Of a DNA stretch of 64,000 bases, positions 11,900 through 24,497 are shown piece after piece; the first letter of the stretch is position 1, and each line of letters opens with the position of its first letter. This DNA comes from Hanleya hanleyi (taxonomy: Eukaryota > Mollusca > Polyplacophora > Lepidopleurida > Hanleyidae): positions 223,923 through 287,922 of the forward strand of contig JAVTVY010056913.1 of the NCBI GenBank assembly GCA_036873755.1, in the 5' to 3' direction. Under the pieces are notes generated by a model, which was given only the letters and a program-made list of their open reading frames with translations, had not been told where the DNA came from and did no database searches. The translations under genes were made by a program, and so were the position numbers.

Positions 11900-12475
11900 A
11901 TAAATATTCGTGTAGTCTATAATAACGTGGACAGGGAATGGTATCATATCACAAATCAATCAGCATGGGCTGACCTAACAACTTGCTAAATGTGGCATTG
12001 GTATCCAAAATGAAAAATTTGAGACCGCTCGGATTTCTGGAAAGAAAAGTTCACGATGTCTTTCTGCAGCGACATTGTGTTGTTGTTGTTCAGAGGCGCT
12101 ACTCTCGAAACTTTAGAAACAGTTTGCCCAGAACTAAATGCGCAACTCCAAGAACATATTTACTGGAACATCTTTTGAATAATATCTTTTTACTGCATTG
12201 ACATTTTTGGAGATGCATATTTCTTCTGGAGCAACTTTCCTCAGTATGGTGGTATTTCAGACCGTCATGATCATTAGCGACATATTTGAGCAGGTATTGC
12301 AGAACAGCATCCATTGCTGTTTCCAAAGCGACAAGCTAAAACGACATTTCAAGAAGTGGATTGAAGCGGTACAATGTTGCTCGAACCTTATTCGAAGCAT
12401 ACAAAATTTGAATTCTGATCGGGAACATTTAAGTTCAAATCCTGTTTCTTAGCATATAGTTTGCACCCCATTTGA
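11900..12475 (+). repeat. Repeat copy B (uninterrupted sister copy)
   Basis: Contains without break GTAGTCTATAATAACGTGG, ATATCACAAATCA and ATCAGCATGGG. In copy A these are split by the elements at 3673-5547 and 5589-11173. Confidence 0.8.
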
Positions 12476-12720
12476 AATTATCTAAATTTGAATTCTGTTC
12501 GAGAACATTTAAATTCGAATGCTTTGCGGAAACATTTCAATTCTGATCCTGTTCGAGAACATCAAAATTCGAACTCCGAACTCCAATCGGGAACACCTAA
12601 AATGCGAATCCGGCGTGAGAACATCCTGAATCGAAATACATGTATGTAGGGAAATATCTAATTCGGAGTTGTGAAGGTGTACATCCTGCATGTACATGTA
12701 GTTAGAATCTTGATAGAAAA
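12476..12720. repeat. Short degenerate tandem repeat
   Basis: Loose 30-35-bp units built on GAGAACATTTAAATTCGAAT. Confidence 0.55.
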
Positions 12721-14025
12721 TATTTAAGCATTCGATAGTCGAAATTCATCAAACCAGGTGGCTCTGATCCTGAATAATACCATCTATAATCGGCACTAAT
12801 TCTGACGTTATGCCTATACATTTAGGCGAAATACTTTTGATTTGCGGGTGATGACAGTGCTTCATTCGCCCATTGGTTATATTTCGGTGCATGATAACCC
12901 TACAATACTTTGCATTGATATCTTTCCCAGACTAACACGGGATCACAATATCTTAGCAAAAATATGATACACAGTCAGAATATGAATGTCATAATTCGAC
13001 ATAAATATATCTGTGGCAAATATGTGAAGATTCCTCTAGAATTATATAATCTATAGCTAGTTTTGACAATTTCTGGCATTTTGGTGTGATGGTGGCGGGG
13101 GTAATTTCAGCAGTTTAGCATTGTGGCTCGTCCCGGGCATCCATTATATGGCAATATAAGCTTTTCACCAGACCGTAATGTATAATTGATATTATTAATC
13201 TATCAAAATAAAAGAAGATCGCAATAGCTTGAAGGAAACAAAAGCTGAGCAAATTGGCTGATAACCAAAAACGTTAGAAGCCGACCCATCTAGTGACTAG
13301 TTTCGCGAGTTTCTGGAATTTTTTGTCATTATGGTGGGTGGCGTAATTCTAACACTTTTATTCTGAATTCATCTGAACATCCACTTGATGGGGATATATT
13401 CTTATCTCTGGATCCATTGCCTACGTTTTGATGTTGATAACGACCGTACTTTATATGCCTTATTTCATCATTATAAAAAAGATTGTGTTAGCTTGAAAAC
13501 AATTATTGCTCTGCCATCAAGCACGAGGTAGAGAGTATATCCGCTTAGTACACAAACATAAATAGCGCGTGTTTGCCAATTATTCGAAATACTCTTCGGT
13601 ACTATCATAATCAACGGTTAATTTAATAAGTATATATTTTTTCGATTTTTGAGTGGAGGGTCGATTGGCCTACTTCATCTATTGCCTGTGAGGTAGCAGT
13701 ATAGAGTTGCAGCTGCATGGTAACAGACATTTTCCTACCCCACAAGCTGTCCAATAACAGGTCCAACCATTAAAGATTTGTTGCCAGGAGTGCACGACGA
13801 AATCGTATCATAATGGGCTTTCATGATTTGGCCCCTGGACTTTTGATTGAATTGTATCTTATGCGTTACTAAAGAAGACGATATTCTAGTCAAATCACTC
13901 GTCAGACAATTTTAACCTCGGTTCGATTGAATGCACCTATATATATATATATATGACCCATGTTAATGCGCCAAGCTATATTTTGGTTCATATATTCACT
14001 GAATATCATTGTATTTATACTGCAG
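12721..14025. other. Non-coding, upstream intron or flank of the lectin gene
   Basis: No exon recognised. A short (TA)n run precedes the first lectin exon at about 13940. The signal-peptide exon of the gene was not found and may lie outside the window. Confidence 0.4.
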
Positions 14026-14209
14026 GATCATTAACATCGATTAAGACAACAGCGAAGACCGTCTTTACACTGTACAAGGGGCCTGCTTCATGGAACACAG
14101 CAAACATGGCATGCCAGTCAATAGGGGGACGACTTTTAAAAGTTGATACAGAAGTGCGACACGGCATAATTGAATTCTTCAAGGACCAGGAGTCGTGGAA
14201 ATCCGCATT
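14026..14209 (+). CDS. CTLD module 1, first exon
   Basis: Exon for the N-terminal half of a C-type lectin-like domain. It begins after a TGCAG acceptor and ends at ATT|GTGAGT. The frame encodes TVFTLYKG, then SWNTANMACQSIGGRLLKVD, the typical helix-1 and first-cysteine region of a CTLD. Length is 184 bp, entering in phase 1 and leaving in phase 2, which joins in frame to the exon at 18701. The same pair recurs at 30032 and 35449, so the module was duplicated. The product is probably secreted or membrane-bound; ligand unknown. Confidence 0.8.
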
Positions 14210-16142
14210 GTGAGTAAATTAGACATTCGAAAGTCCGACGACACATTCATGTGATTATTACATGTAGTCTTATTCTAGTGACGTTGGTGTGTATTTCCTC
14301 TATTGTATTCCTAGTGGTTGTGGAGATATCGGCGAAAGTTTGGTCGTGTTTATCTCGACTGTTGTGTTCACCTGTGGTTGACCGTGTCCTGTGCACTTCA
14401 TCAATGGTAACTTCAGACAATGTATTGATATACCCTTACAGTAATGAAGGGGCTATCCGTAGCGGGTTTCAATGCAAGATTTTAACGTTAATGTTGAACA
14501 ATTACTTAAATTTTCTGTGTTTGTTCAAAAGCAGCTGGAGGTAAGCGCTGATTTCAGGTTTTACCGCTTTGTTATGAAGCTCTCCCATCCCCGCCCATGG
14601 TCAGCGTAGGAGTAGTGGCAAAACATTCGCGACTGACATTATGTACGAAAGCGGCCCGTAGCGCAAGGCTACATTTCTGGTTTCACTTGTGCCAGTAAGG
14701 AGAAAATTCACTTGTTTTGGATATGGAACAAACAAGAAATGGAGAAAAGAATTTTGAATCAATCGACCAAATCTGTTGATCAGATAATTGCCAAACTTTT
14801 ACAATTCCGTGTCATTCGTTTTATCGCTTATTTTTGTAGTTTTCTTATTTACACGACTGCGCTTTTACTAACACCAGTAAAGTTCGTTGATGAAAAATGA
14901 CAAAATCTTGCTTAACTTGCACACGACTTTTGAACATAGTTCTGTAGTGTAAACAATTTGATATTTTTAGCTCTTGAGTCGCATTCAATGTAACTGTGAA
15001 ACTTGTGAAATATTCGGGCCAAAATCAGATTGCTGAAATTCAAAAGGCAGGAGATGTAAGATCAGGTCTCCAAAACTAGCACAAATCATTGAGTTTAGTT
15101 TCGTTAATAATTTGCTACTGTATTTGAAACATTCTTTGATATGTAATATGGAATTAAATTCGTCACACTCGATTACAAGTTTTACAGCGACTACATGTAT
15201 GAATACATCCAAGTCGGATGTACTTTTTTTTTTCAAGTATTTGGATTTTGTAGGTACACATCGGTACGTTGTATTTACCAAACTTGATAATCTTAGCAAT
15301 GATGTTGAAATTAACCCGGGCCCTAGATCACATATAACAACTGAACCATATGCAACATAAGTTTACAAATTATATCAGATGCAAGAGGTAAACAGTGTTA
15401 GCGAAATTCTTAATTTTCTTGCACTTTCATATCAAGTTGTATTTGTATCTGAAGTTTATGGATACTTTTGATAATCTACATTCATTCATGATCTCTCAAA
15501 AAAAAATATTATCAGTGATAAACGCTTCTTTTCGGCACTACCGAAAACATTTTCCGGTCCTTTTTTAATGAGAGTAGGGATTTTTTTTTTCAACTTTGAT
15601 GCAGCATTTTGTATTGTCTTTTTCACACGGCATCTTACTTTGCTGCCGATACAGACATGAATTTCAACGCCATTGATTGATACTTCTAGGAGACTGATTG
15701 ATTATCAGAGTTGGAGTTGCCTTTCACCGGCCCATGGCTATTCATTCTCCGGGTCTGTGACCGGAGGTCGGCAAAAAATGTTCGTTGTGCAGATAATGCG
15801 TATGGATCAAGACAGAGCTGAGCCGGAGATGCCAGCCGATATCAATAACTATATCGATTTACAGGAGAGACAACCAGTCTATGCCACTAGATGTCGCCTC
15901 AGACAGGTTGGCTCTGTATATCCATATAGTAGTCGAGTATTACCCATCATATGCGATTCAATATTCGAAAGCAGATTCACATGTCAATATTTGTGCGGTA
16001 TGAACTTTTGTTATAACAGCTGATATCATCCACATCACATCATGTGACTTTGGTATTTAACCATGCACTTGTTTCGGCCGTTACACTAACCCTTAGCATG
16101 TTATCATTCACACATCTCCTGTTGAAATGTGTATCGTTTTAA
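14210..16142. other. Intron of the lectin gene
   Basis: No exon or transposon end recognised. Open frames at 14251-14544, 14712-14900 and 15673-16023 lack any domain signature. Confidence 0.4.
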
Positions 16143-16430
16143 TCTTACCTGGCCTGGAGGGAGAGGCACTTTCGCCCCCCCCCCCCCCCCCCCCCCGTTG
16201 GTTTTTTGCTCCTATCTCCGGAACGACGGAAAATTAGGAGCTGAAACTCCATGACTTTTTAGATTATCATATTGGAGTCATTTTGAGCATATTTGCATGA
16301 CGAACATATTTGCATGACCCGCCGAGCAGAGGTTCATGGGTAAATTTAAAATGGCGGCCATGTGGGGGTACCAGAAAAGTGATGTTTTCGTCATATTTTT
16401 TTCAAAATTACGCAAAAATTCAGCATGTTG
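16143..16430 (+). mobile_element. TTAA-type MITE copy 3 (truncated)
   Basis: Starts TTACCTGGCCTGG and has a 22-base C run and AAAATGGCGGCCATGTG, then breaks off. Confidence 0.7.
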
Positions 16431-16525
16431 ATTCAGCGCAATTCTATGCGTTTTACTGAAATCATATGTCTTAGTATCGCCAAAGTCACCCCCTGATTCG
16501 TTTCCCCTCCCTCCACTGCTCCATT

Positions 16526-17723
16526 AACCCTACCAGGCCTGGAAAGGGGGGGGGGTTCAAAATGAACCCCTACCAAACTTTCTGCACTATCTCCGGATTG
16601 CAAAAAATGGAGAGCTGAAACTCCGTGAGGTCATAGGTGGATGGTGGGCAAATTCAAAATGGCGGCCATGTGAGGTACCAGAAAAAGTCATGTTTTCGTG
16701 ATATTTCTTCAAAAATTTAGCTTTTCTGTTTGGAAAGGTGGGTAAAACATATTTTATTTCATATCAGATTATTATTTACTACTTTATCATGCAATTTTTG
16801 CGAAGAAAAAACGAAAATTCGACAATTCTGACCTAAAAATCGTCTGAAAATGCTCTTTTTGAAAATGACGTCACAGTGACGTAATCATGGCGGCCATCTT
16901 GCATTTTTCTAATATTTTCTTTTAGGGTGCACTCCAGGGATTCTTCCATTGGGCAAGGATTATACCATGCGTTCGTTTTTCGGCCACCAGTTGTCGTAAA
17001 CTCTTCAACCCAAATCACTTATATGTATATATTTTCTGAAAGAGCATGATTAAGCTATTATTTTAAGACATAGCACTGCTATGATATAGAAAAATGAATC
17101 TCAAACATTCCCCTCCATGCTTTCTTCATTTTTCCTAGAAAACCCCTTAAACTGTCGAAAAATGGTCAAATTCGGCTTAATTTCCAGAAAAATCTGTAAG
17201 AGCGATTTCAATTAAACTTCTTACTCACGTTCCCAGGCCCGGTCTCAACTTAAAAAGGCAAAAAAAAGTGGATGTCAACCTGCCCGTTTTTTGTCAGATT
17301 TTCCTCCCGTAATTGAGTCCGGATTTTTAGGTACACCCAAGGGGCATAACTGAGGCAGGACAAAATTTACTCCATGATCCCGATCACCGTGTAGACGAAG
17401 CCAGCCATCGATCTGTACGTGCTCGTTTGAAGCGTTGGTAATGCTGAATAGGATGGTATTATAGATATAAGCTATTAAGAAGACAAGAAGATTTATGATG
17501 TAGCAGAACACGGTCGGTCTATCGTATTATGAAATTAGAGAGGGGCCATTACTACGAAACTGTGGAGGGCCACCTTAGAGCTTGACCCAAAGGTATAGTG
17601 TGGTAAATTTCAGCCCTCTAGCCTTAGCGATAGCGAAAACATATAGGGGGGGGGGGCACTTACCGCTCCCCCCCCTCCCCCCGGCTGCGGTACACCCCAA
17701 ATCGCCCAGGCCAGATATGGTTA
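16526..17723 (+). mobile_element. TTAA-type MITE copy 4 with internal insertion
   Basis: TTAA-CCCTACCAGGCCTGG starts the left end, and CCAGGCCAGATATGG-TTAA forms the right end. The order of internal blocks matches the other copies, but about 640 bp of unrelated sequence lies between about 16925 and 17570. Confidence 0.75.
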
Positions 17724-18700
17724 ATGCCCATTGAACCAACATTCAATCTCCGCAGCTCCCGACAACTAGATCGGCTATCAACATCCACATATGACATCTA
17801 CCGGAATGCTACCCGACTTGCATTTCTTCTCTGTCCCAATTCCTCTTTCCTTTCTTTGAATCGGACACTTTGCCTACACATTTTTACACTCCCTTGTTCA
17901 TTTCGAATACTTTCAGTTGTGAAATTTATTCAATATGAATTATGTATACTGTTGCATCCTGTATACTGCCGAGGTATTCTGAATATTTTTCACAACTGTG
18001 TCGTTTCACACAGTTCTTCTGTAACATACCATAGGTCAACCTGATCAAACTAATTCAAGCTATAACTAAACATTTCATCGTAAACCCAGCGTAGTGTACT
18101 TTAAGTATGCTCGGTGGGGGGGGGGGAGGTATCGGATGTAAATGCGCTTTTATGATTAACAGTTTTGTGATAAATGTATTCCTCACAAACAGAATATTTT
18201 ACTGATGAAATACGTATTTGTTGAGATAATTGATATTTGTACGTTTATCGAGACATACGATTCACCGGACAGTGCAAAAAAATCGCCGTTTGTACAACTT
18301 CGATCATCGTAACACTGTTAAATGCCCACGATAATGCCGCTATGATACAGAAGATGAGATTCTTGTCATTGATATCGTGGACAGTTTATAGATATGTTGA
18401 GCCAGCCTTACATTGTCATCCTCAGTGATGAGTAGCTCCATCTGCTATCCTATCATATCAGCAGACCATGGTCTTCCTATTCATGCCATATGTATATACG
18501 ACAGCTACATGTAAATATTGCATCACATTCAGGTAACTATCTCTGAGCAGAGTTACGTTCGGTCGTTCATTCTCCTGTCAAGTCCGGTGTTGTGGAATGG
18601 AATTGACGTTATTAATAATCAATCTAACTCATGAATAATTACCATTAATACGCTACATTAGTGAATAATGAGTTAATAATTAACATTATCTTGATTTCAG
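17724..18700. other. Intron of the lectin gene
   Basis: Nothing recognised. Confidence 0.4.
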
Positions 18701-18939
18701 TGGTTCGGAAGACTACTACTGGATTGGCTTGTTTGATCAAGATATTTCGAAAGGAATGTATACCTGGTCTGGAGACTGCATCGTCCAAGCACTACAGGGT
18801 AGTTGGAGCAATTGGAACATTATTCAACCAAACAATGTTTATTATGAACACTGCATAGATAACAACCGGTACACAGGACAGTGGTATGATGCCAAATGCT
18901 TGTGGACGTATCCATTCATCTGTGAAAATTATTATCAAG
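18701..18939 (+). CDS. CTLD module 1, second exon
   Basis: C-terminal half of the first C-type lectin-like domain, bounded by TTTCAG and a CAAG|GTTCG donor. The frame reads DYYWIGLFDQD, MYTWSGDC, SWSNW, then WTYPFICE, the WIGL and final-cysteine landmarks of CTLDs. The Ca2+/sugar site reads QPN where EPN or QPD is usual, and the WND box is WYD, so carbohydrate binding is uncertain. Length is 239 bp, phase 2 to phase 1, in frame with the PAN exon at 21925. Confidence 0.85.
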
Positions 18940-19049
18940 GTTCGTGGAACTTCTCTCTGTGCTGTATCTCGAGTCGTATTCATGGTTTAGGAAATGACGA
19001 TTTAGTATGACTTCATTCAGTAGATCACGTTCGAACTTACAAAGTGAGA

Positions 19050-19622
19050 ATTTGCTGGCCTGGGCTTTTTGGGACCTGTCCAGGCTTGGGGGGGGGGGGG
19101 CGAAATGACCCCCTCCTAATTATTTTTCTTACCTTTTGAGCTAGGGGGCTGAAACTTAACATACTATACCCTTGGGTCAAGCTCTACCAAAAATTGTAAA
19201 AAAATCCAAGATGGCCGCGTTGATGACGTCACAGTGACGTCATTCTCAAAAACGGCATTTTTGGTAGATTTTTCGGTCAGATTTCCCCAAATTTTTATTT
19301 TTGCAATTTCTCCGCAAAAACTGCATGATAAATTAGTAAATATTAATGTAATGTGAAATAAAATAGTTTCTTCCCACTTTCCATAGCGGAAAAGCAGAAA
19401 TTTTGAAGAAATATGACAAAAACATCACTTTTCTGGGACGCCACGTGGCCGCCATCTTGGATATACCCATGATCCTCTGCTCGGGGTTTATGCAAATAGG
19501 TTCAAAATGACCCCAATACGATACACTATAAAGTCAAGGAGGGTCAGCTCTCCATTTTGTGTCGGTCCGGAGATAGCACAGAAAGTTTGGTAGAGGGAGG
19601 GGGGCAGGCCAGGTAGGGTTAA
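19050..19622 (-). mobile_element. TTAA-type MITE copy 5
   Basis: Inverted relative to copy 2. The right end is CCAGGTAGGG-TTAA. Internally it carries an intact GATGACGTCACAGTGACGTC palindrome and CAAGATGGCCGCG. Confidence 0.8.
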
Positions 19623-20520
19623 AAAATCAGTAATGGTTCGTCAGTTAATGACTAAGCATTATATGAAAAAGTAGGAATCACAATGATTATTTACAAAATA
19701 TTGCGTGATGCAACGAATGGCTATAGGGAAATGACACGATTTTCAGATTTAAAGCCCATTTTCCCCAACTTTCCAAAGTCAAAATCTCTTTGAATACCCA
19801 TGTGAAATTTATACAGTCCTGGTGAAATATGAATATAGGGGGTCAGCACAATTGTTCTCATGTACCAGCTGTATAACTGAGCAATTCAGCCTTTTCCGTA
19901 CCATGTCTGGGAGGGGGTTGGGGTATGGAATTGAGCTGCGGATGGGAAATTTCCTTGGGATCATCTCTGAGGCTTTTACAAAGTCGCCTTTTCGCGAGTT
20001 GTGAATACGGAACAAGTTTTGCCATCTATTGTCGACCTAATATTCTGTGTCATCCAACCGATAAATCTGACAGACGCAAATTTTGGTCAAAACTTTCACG
20101 TTGGAGCGACTGATACTAACAAAAAATGGATCTGTTTGTTTGGGTGTCGTTTCATGGAGAAATAATAATTTAAGTTTGCCTATCAAAACTCATTAGTCTT
20201 AGGGCCGAATCGTGAAAGAGTTTAGCTTCCGTTTTCATCCCGTATCTGACATGTATATGTACGGAACACTAGAAGGGACATGCAAAAAATGTGCTTTGCT
20301 TACTTGCCAAGAAAAAACATATTAAGCCAAACACAGACTTGTGCGTATGCAATTCATGTAGGTAATTGCATTTTATATACTCTTCTGATACTGAACAATA
20401 CAATATAGTACAACACTGCATATTTTCGCACATTTCTATCAAGCTTCTCTTATCACAAACTTTGAAAAAAACGCCATGCAGCAGACACAGTCGCGTCATT
20501 ACCTATTCTATAACACTTCT
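19623..20520. other. Intron of the lectin gene
   Basis: Nothing recognised. Confidence 0.4.
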
Positions 20521-20521
20521 G

Positions 20522-21110
20522 CCAATAACATCGAGCTAACCGTGCATTTATTACACGTTTTTGCACGGTTATGTGAAATCAACACGCGTCAAGTGCAGGT
20601 GTTCAGTGGGAAATTCCATTTCACAAGTCTGCTTTCATACAAGCAAAAATACAAGATGAAGTTTAACTTTTGTTTCCCTCGTGAAATTTATTATTAAACA
20701 AAGCGACACAAATAGATATATATCCACGTAATTTCCACACAGCTGACGCAGCTGACAGCATCACTTCACATTGGGGAGACCGCATAAACTCGTCCACTGA
20801 CATTGGTACGATGCCAACCGAAACGGGGGCATCAGTGGACGAGTTTTATCAAGAAAGGGCAGAACGGTTGTCAAAGTTTAAAATATGTTTTCAACTTTCA
20901 ATCATAACCTTTGTTGATAATCAATTTGGGTAGTGCAATAGAATAGAAATAATGGTTTCATATGCGTGTTCAATGTTTATTTTACGCACGGATAGTGTAG
21001 GAAAGTTTATAAATGTTAGTGCGCGGGCTTCGCCCTTGCACTAAAATATAAACTTTCCCACACTAACCGTGCGTAAAATAACCATTGAGCACGCCCATGA
21101 AAACATTATT
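20522..21110 (+). repeat. Dispersed repeat with terminal hairpin, copy 1
   Basis: Shares with 23068-23670 the blocks AACATCGAGCTAACCGTGCA, GCAGGTGTTCA and ATCAATTTGGGTAGTGCAAT. It ends in a long hairpin: TTATTTTACGCACGG pairs with CCGTGCGTAAAATAA, and the outer arms TCATATGCGTGTTCAATG and CATTGAGCACGCCCATGA pair with mismatches. Confidence 0.8.
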
Positions 21111-21924
21111 TCTTAATTAAGATATAGCGAACGGTAATGAACGAATGTATATGACAATTCACTGGGTGACTGTAAAACGCCCTTGAAAGAACGATATTCA
21201 AGCATTCGTGAATTTTCGGTCCATTTTACTACAAGTACGTTAGATTATCTTATCTAGAGTTACCGTTTCACTGGCGGAAGCAATGCCGGATTATGTTAAC
21301 GCACAAGTGGGTTTTAAGTTTGACGTACAGAAGCAGAATCTTCAGTTAGATGTTTCTGGTTCCATAATCTCAATATTTTTACTGTATCGTGTTGAAACAA
21401 TATGCACCTACTTGTATAATAATCACAAATACAAGCCAAAAATATTTACTGAAGTTTGAAAACCAGTATGAAGAGCCTTTATTCACCCATTCTAATTATT
21501 TCGAATCCCTTTGGGATGTACAACTCATGTCTCCATACTTAATATACGGCCATGGCTGTTTTCAGTGCAATGATTCGCGCAACTGTATTCCTCATCAATT
21601 TCTGTTTGAGGATCCCCATGTTTGAGATATTTGAATACGTTAAAGTTCATCTAGTTAGCTTTGTTTGACGTCATCAAGTTTTCAATAGCTCCAATAAATG
21701 CTACTGGGTTTGTTTTATTCATATCTTGATCCGTGCGGGTGGAAATGTGTCGTGTACATATTACACAGTGTGACCAGATTGCCTGTACATAGATGACAGG
21801 TCTTCGTCGCAGATCGCTGTGCATTTGAGGACTATTCATGTCAAAGGTTGCTGAAGCGAAATCGAAACTATGCGTTAACTGACGTGGTTTACTTTCGTTA
21901 AATTGATTAAATATTTCATTTTAG
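21111..21924. other. Intron of the lectin gene
   Basis: Nothing recognised. Confidence 0.4.
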
Positions 21925-22209
21925 GAGGTTGCACATTCGAAGACAATCCGGACAACTTTTTAGTGCCGGGTCACCCATTCATCGGTAACTCGTCTCCAGG
22001 AACAACTCTGGATGCTTGTAGGGAGAGCTGCAGCAAAGCGGAACCTTTGAGCACGAGACAGGAATGCTGGGCCGTGATGTACACGTCAATCACAAAATCA
22101 TGCACATTATACTTTTCCGCTTCCCCCGTGACTATGATGGACTCCAATGCTCGTGTGTCTGTGGATGCACAGCTCAGATACACGGCATCAATACGAATTT
22201 GCTATGAAG
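21925..22209 (+). CDS. PAN/Apple-like domain exon, module 1
   Basis: A single symmetric exon (phase 1-1, 285 bp) after TTTTAG and before GAAG|GTAATG. It encodes a cysteine-rich domain with GCTFED at the start, LDACRESCSKAEPLS, ECWAVMYT, KSCTLYF and a final CYE. The CxxxC, CWAV and CTLYF spacing fits the PAN/Apple fold, known for protein or glycan binding in secreted proteins. It follows the CTLD in frame, and the same exon type recurs at 39103 with the same phases. Confidence 0.75.
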
Positions 22210-23067
22210 GTAATGCAGCTCTAAATTATATATCTCGCAGTGAGACAGTTTGGCATAGAACAATACCCTGACCGGAGATCAGTTACATGAACTAGACTAT
22301 ATCGGCGAACTCTGTGAATTATTATCGTTGTGAAGAAATCGTTCTTCAAGAATTATCGATCGATTCTTTCGCCAAGAATAAAACACCAACAGTACGTACA
22401 TGTAAAACTTGTTAGAAGGCCTGATTAAAAGAGATATCATTGTCGGTGATTAGAACCGCAACAAGCTATATGAGCAAAGGAAGCAAGAGACCCAGAGGTA
22501 GGAGGTGATGTTAGATAGAAACTGTAACCATCTGGTAGAATCTCAAATTAAGGAGTCGAGCCCAATCATGAATACAGTTAACGAAGCTTCTTGAAATTGG
22601 GGCATACTAGGAACTGGCATAAGGCATTCCAAAAAGAGAGGCATGGTGCGCCGTGTTGGAACTCATGGCATACATTTTGGAACTCGACAGACAAAGGATG
22701 GCTTATGCCATACCATGCAATGGCATGAGGGGAATGGCATATGCCATTCCATTTGGAACTCTAATCCATCCAGATCAGAACACCAATCCCATTTGGATAA
22801 CCGACATATGCCATTCCTATCAAGGAACTCAGGTCCTAATTTCAGGTCCTAATTTCAAGAAACTCAAACTATTCACGATATATACTTGCATATTCTTGTA
22901 AGTATACTGATGATTTTCCATAACAAAAAGTTGCGGCACTTCGTGTCTAGGTTGTAAGTCATAACTCGGCCACACATGCCACGAAAACTTTCAAAGGGAA
23001 ACACCAGCAGTGTTTTGGAGGTAATATCCCAATTAAACTGATTTAATTGAAATTCTATAAAACTTGT
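22210..23067. other. Intron of the lectin gene
   Basis: Contains a patch (22610-22830) with many short GGCAT/ATGCC inverted pairs; otherwise nothing recognised. Confidence 0.4.
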
Positions 23068-23670
23068 GTCAATAACATCGAGCTAACCGTGCATTTATTA
23101 CGTTTTATCACGGTTATGTGAAATCAACACCCGTCATGTGCAGGTGTTCATTGGGAGATTTCATTTCATTTCACAAGTCGGATGTACGTTTGCTTTCATA
23201 CAAGTAACAATTGGATAAAACAAATAAATTACAAGATGAAATTTCTTTCTCAAGTTTAACTGTTGTTTCCATAGTGAAATTGATTAACAGTGCAACAAAA
23301 ATAGACATATATCCACGTAATTTCCACACCGCTGTCGCAGCTGACAGTATCACTCCCCATTTGGGAGATCACATAACCTCGTCAACATTGGCATGACATT
23401 GGCACGATGCCGAGACGGGAGCATCAGTGGACGAGTTTTTTTTTCAAGAAAGGGGAGAAAAGTTGTCAAAATTAAAACAAAGCTTTTAATCTCTCATTAC
23501 AATCTCTGTTGATAATCAATTTGGGTAGTGCAATAGAATAGAAATAATGTTTCCATAGGGTCACTCAATTGTTATTTTACGCACGGTAAGTGTGGGAAGG
23601 TTTATATAATATAAACTTTCCGCCACTAACCGTGCGTAAAATAACCATCGAGCACGCCTATGAAAACATT
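23068..23670 (+). repeat. Dispersed repeat with terminal hairpin, copy 2
   Basis: Same order of blocks as 20522-21110, in the same orientation. The terminal hairpin (about 23571-23650) is shorter because the GCGCGGGCTTCGCCC apex is missing. Confidence 0.8.
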
Positions 23671-24010
23671 GTTTCGTAAATATATATGAGGAGATTACAT
23701 CCTGCTGACAGTTTGCGAATTAACTGAACGAAATGAGAAAGGACGAGGGGTGGGCTGATGTAAGAGCAGGGTTTATGCACTTGTTGTAGGTCTTCATTCG
23801 GGTTATATATAAAGATGTAGGTTCAAATATTGAACTTGATCAAGCCCGGCATAGTGAGTTTCGGTAATTTACAAATACAACAAAATACTGTATATTCAAA
23901 TTTATTTTGAACAGCTATGATTTAAATTATTATTATAGTGCTATAAATTGTGTACCTCTGTAAACAAACAAATAATAAAGCCCACATCTTCCGTACATAC
24001 TAACTTTATC
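23671..24010. other. Intron of the lectin gene
   Basis: Nothing recognised. Confidence 0.4.
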
Positions 24011-24497
24011 TGGTCTTGGCGACTAGGGAGTATCGTATCATTCGGGAGCACTTCGGCCCACGCTGAATATTTTTCTTACTCCTTAAGCTAGGGGACTAAT
24101 ACTTACCACATTATACCCTTGGTACAATCTCTACCAAAAAAACACCTTTTTGGTCCATTTTCATGGCGAATTTCGATTTTTTTATTGATGGATTCTTTTT
24201 TTTTTTTGTAAAACAAAACTGATAAATAGTAATCTGATATGAAATAAAGTAGGTTTTGTCCACCTTTTCATGAAGAAAAGCAAGATTTTTAAAGAAATAT
24301 GATGAAAATATCACTTTTCTGGCATCCAACATTGTCGACATTTGAAATTTACCCATTATCATCTGCTCCCGGGTTCATGCAAATATGTTCAAAATGACCT
24401 TAATATGATAAGTTACAAAGTAATGGAATAACGGATGGAGCAGAAAGTTTGGTAGAGGGCCATAATGTCCCCCCAACCCGGACGTGTAGGGTTAAAG
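24011..24497 (-). mobile_element. TTAA-type MITE copy 6
   Basis: Diverged inverted copy ending GTAGGG-TTAA. The palindromic GACGTCA core is lost here. Confidence 0.65.

Noticed and set aside
16179..16196. Poly-G/C tracts as G-quadruplex regulators
   Set aside because: They are variable-length parts of the MITE ends, with no separate support.
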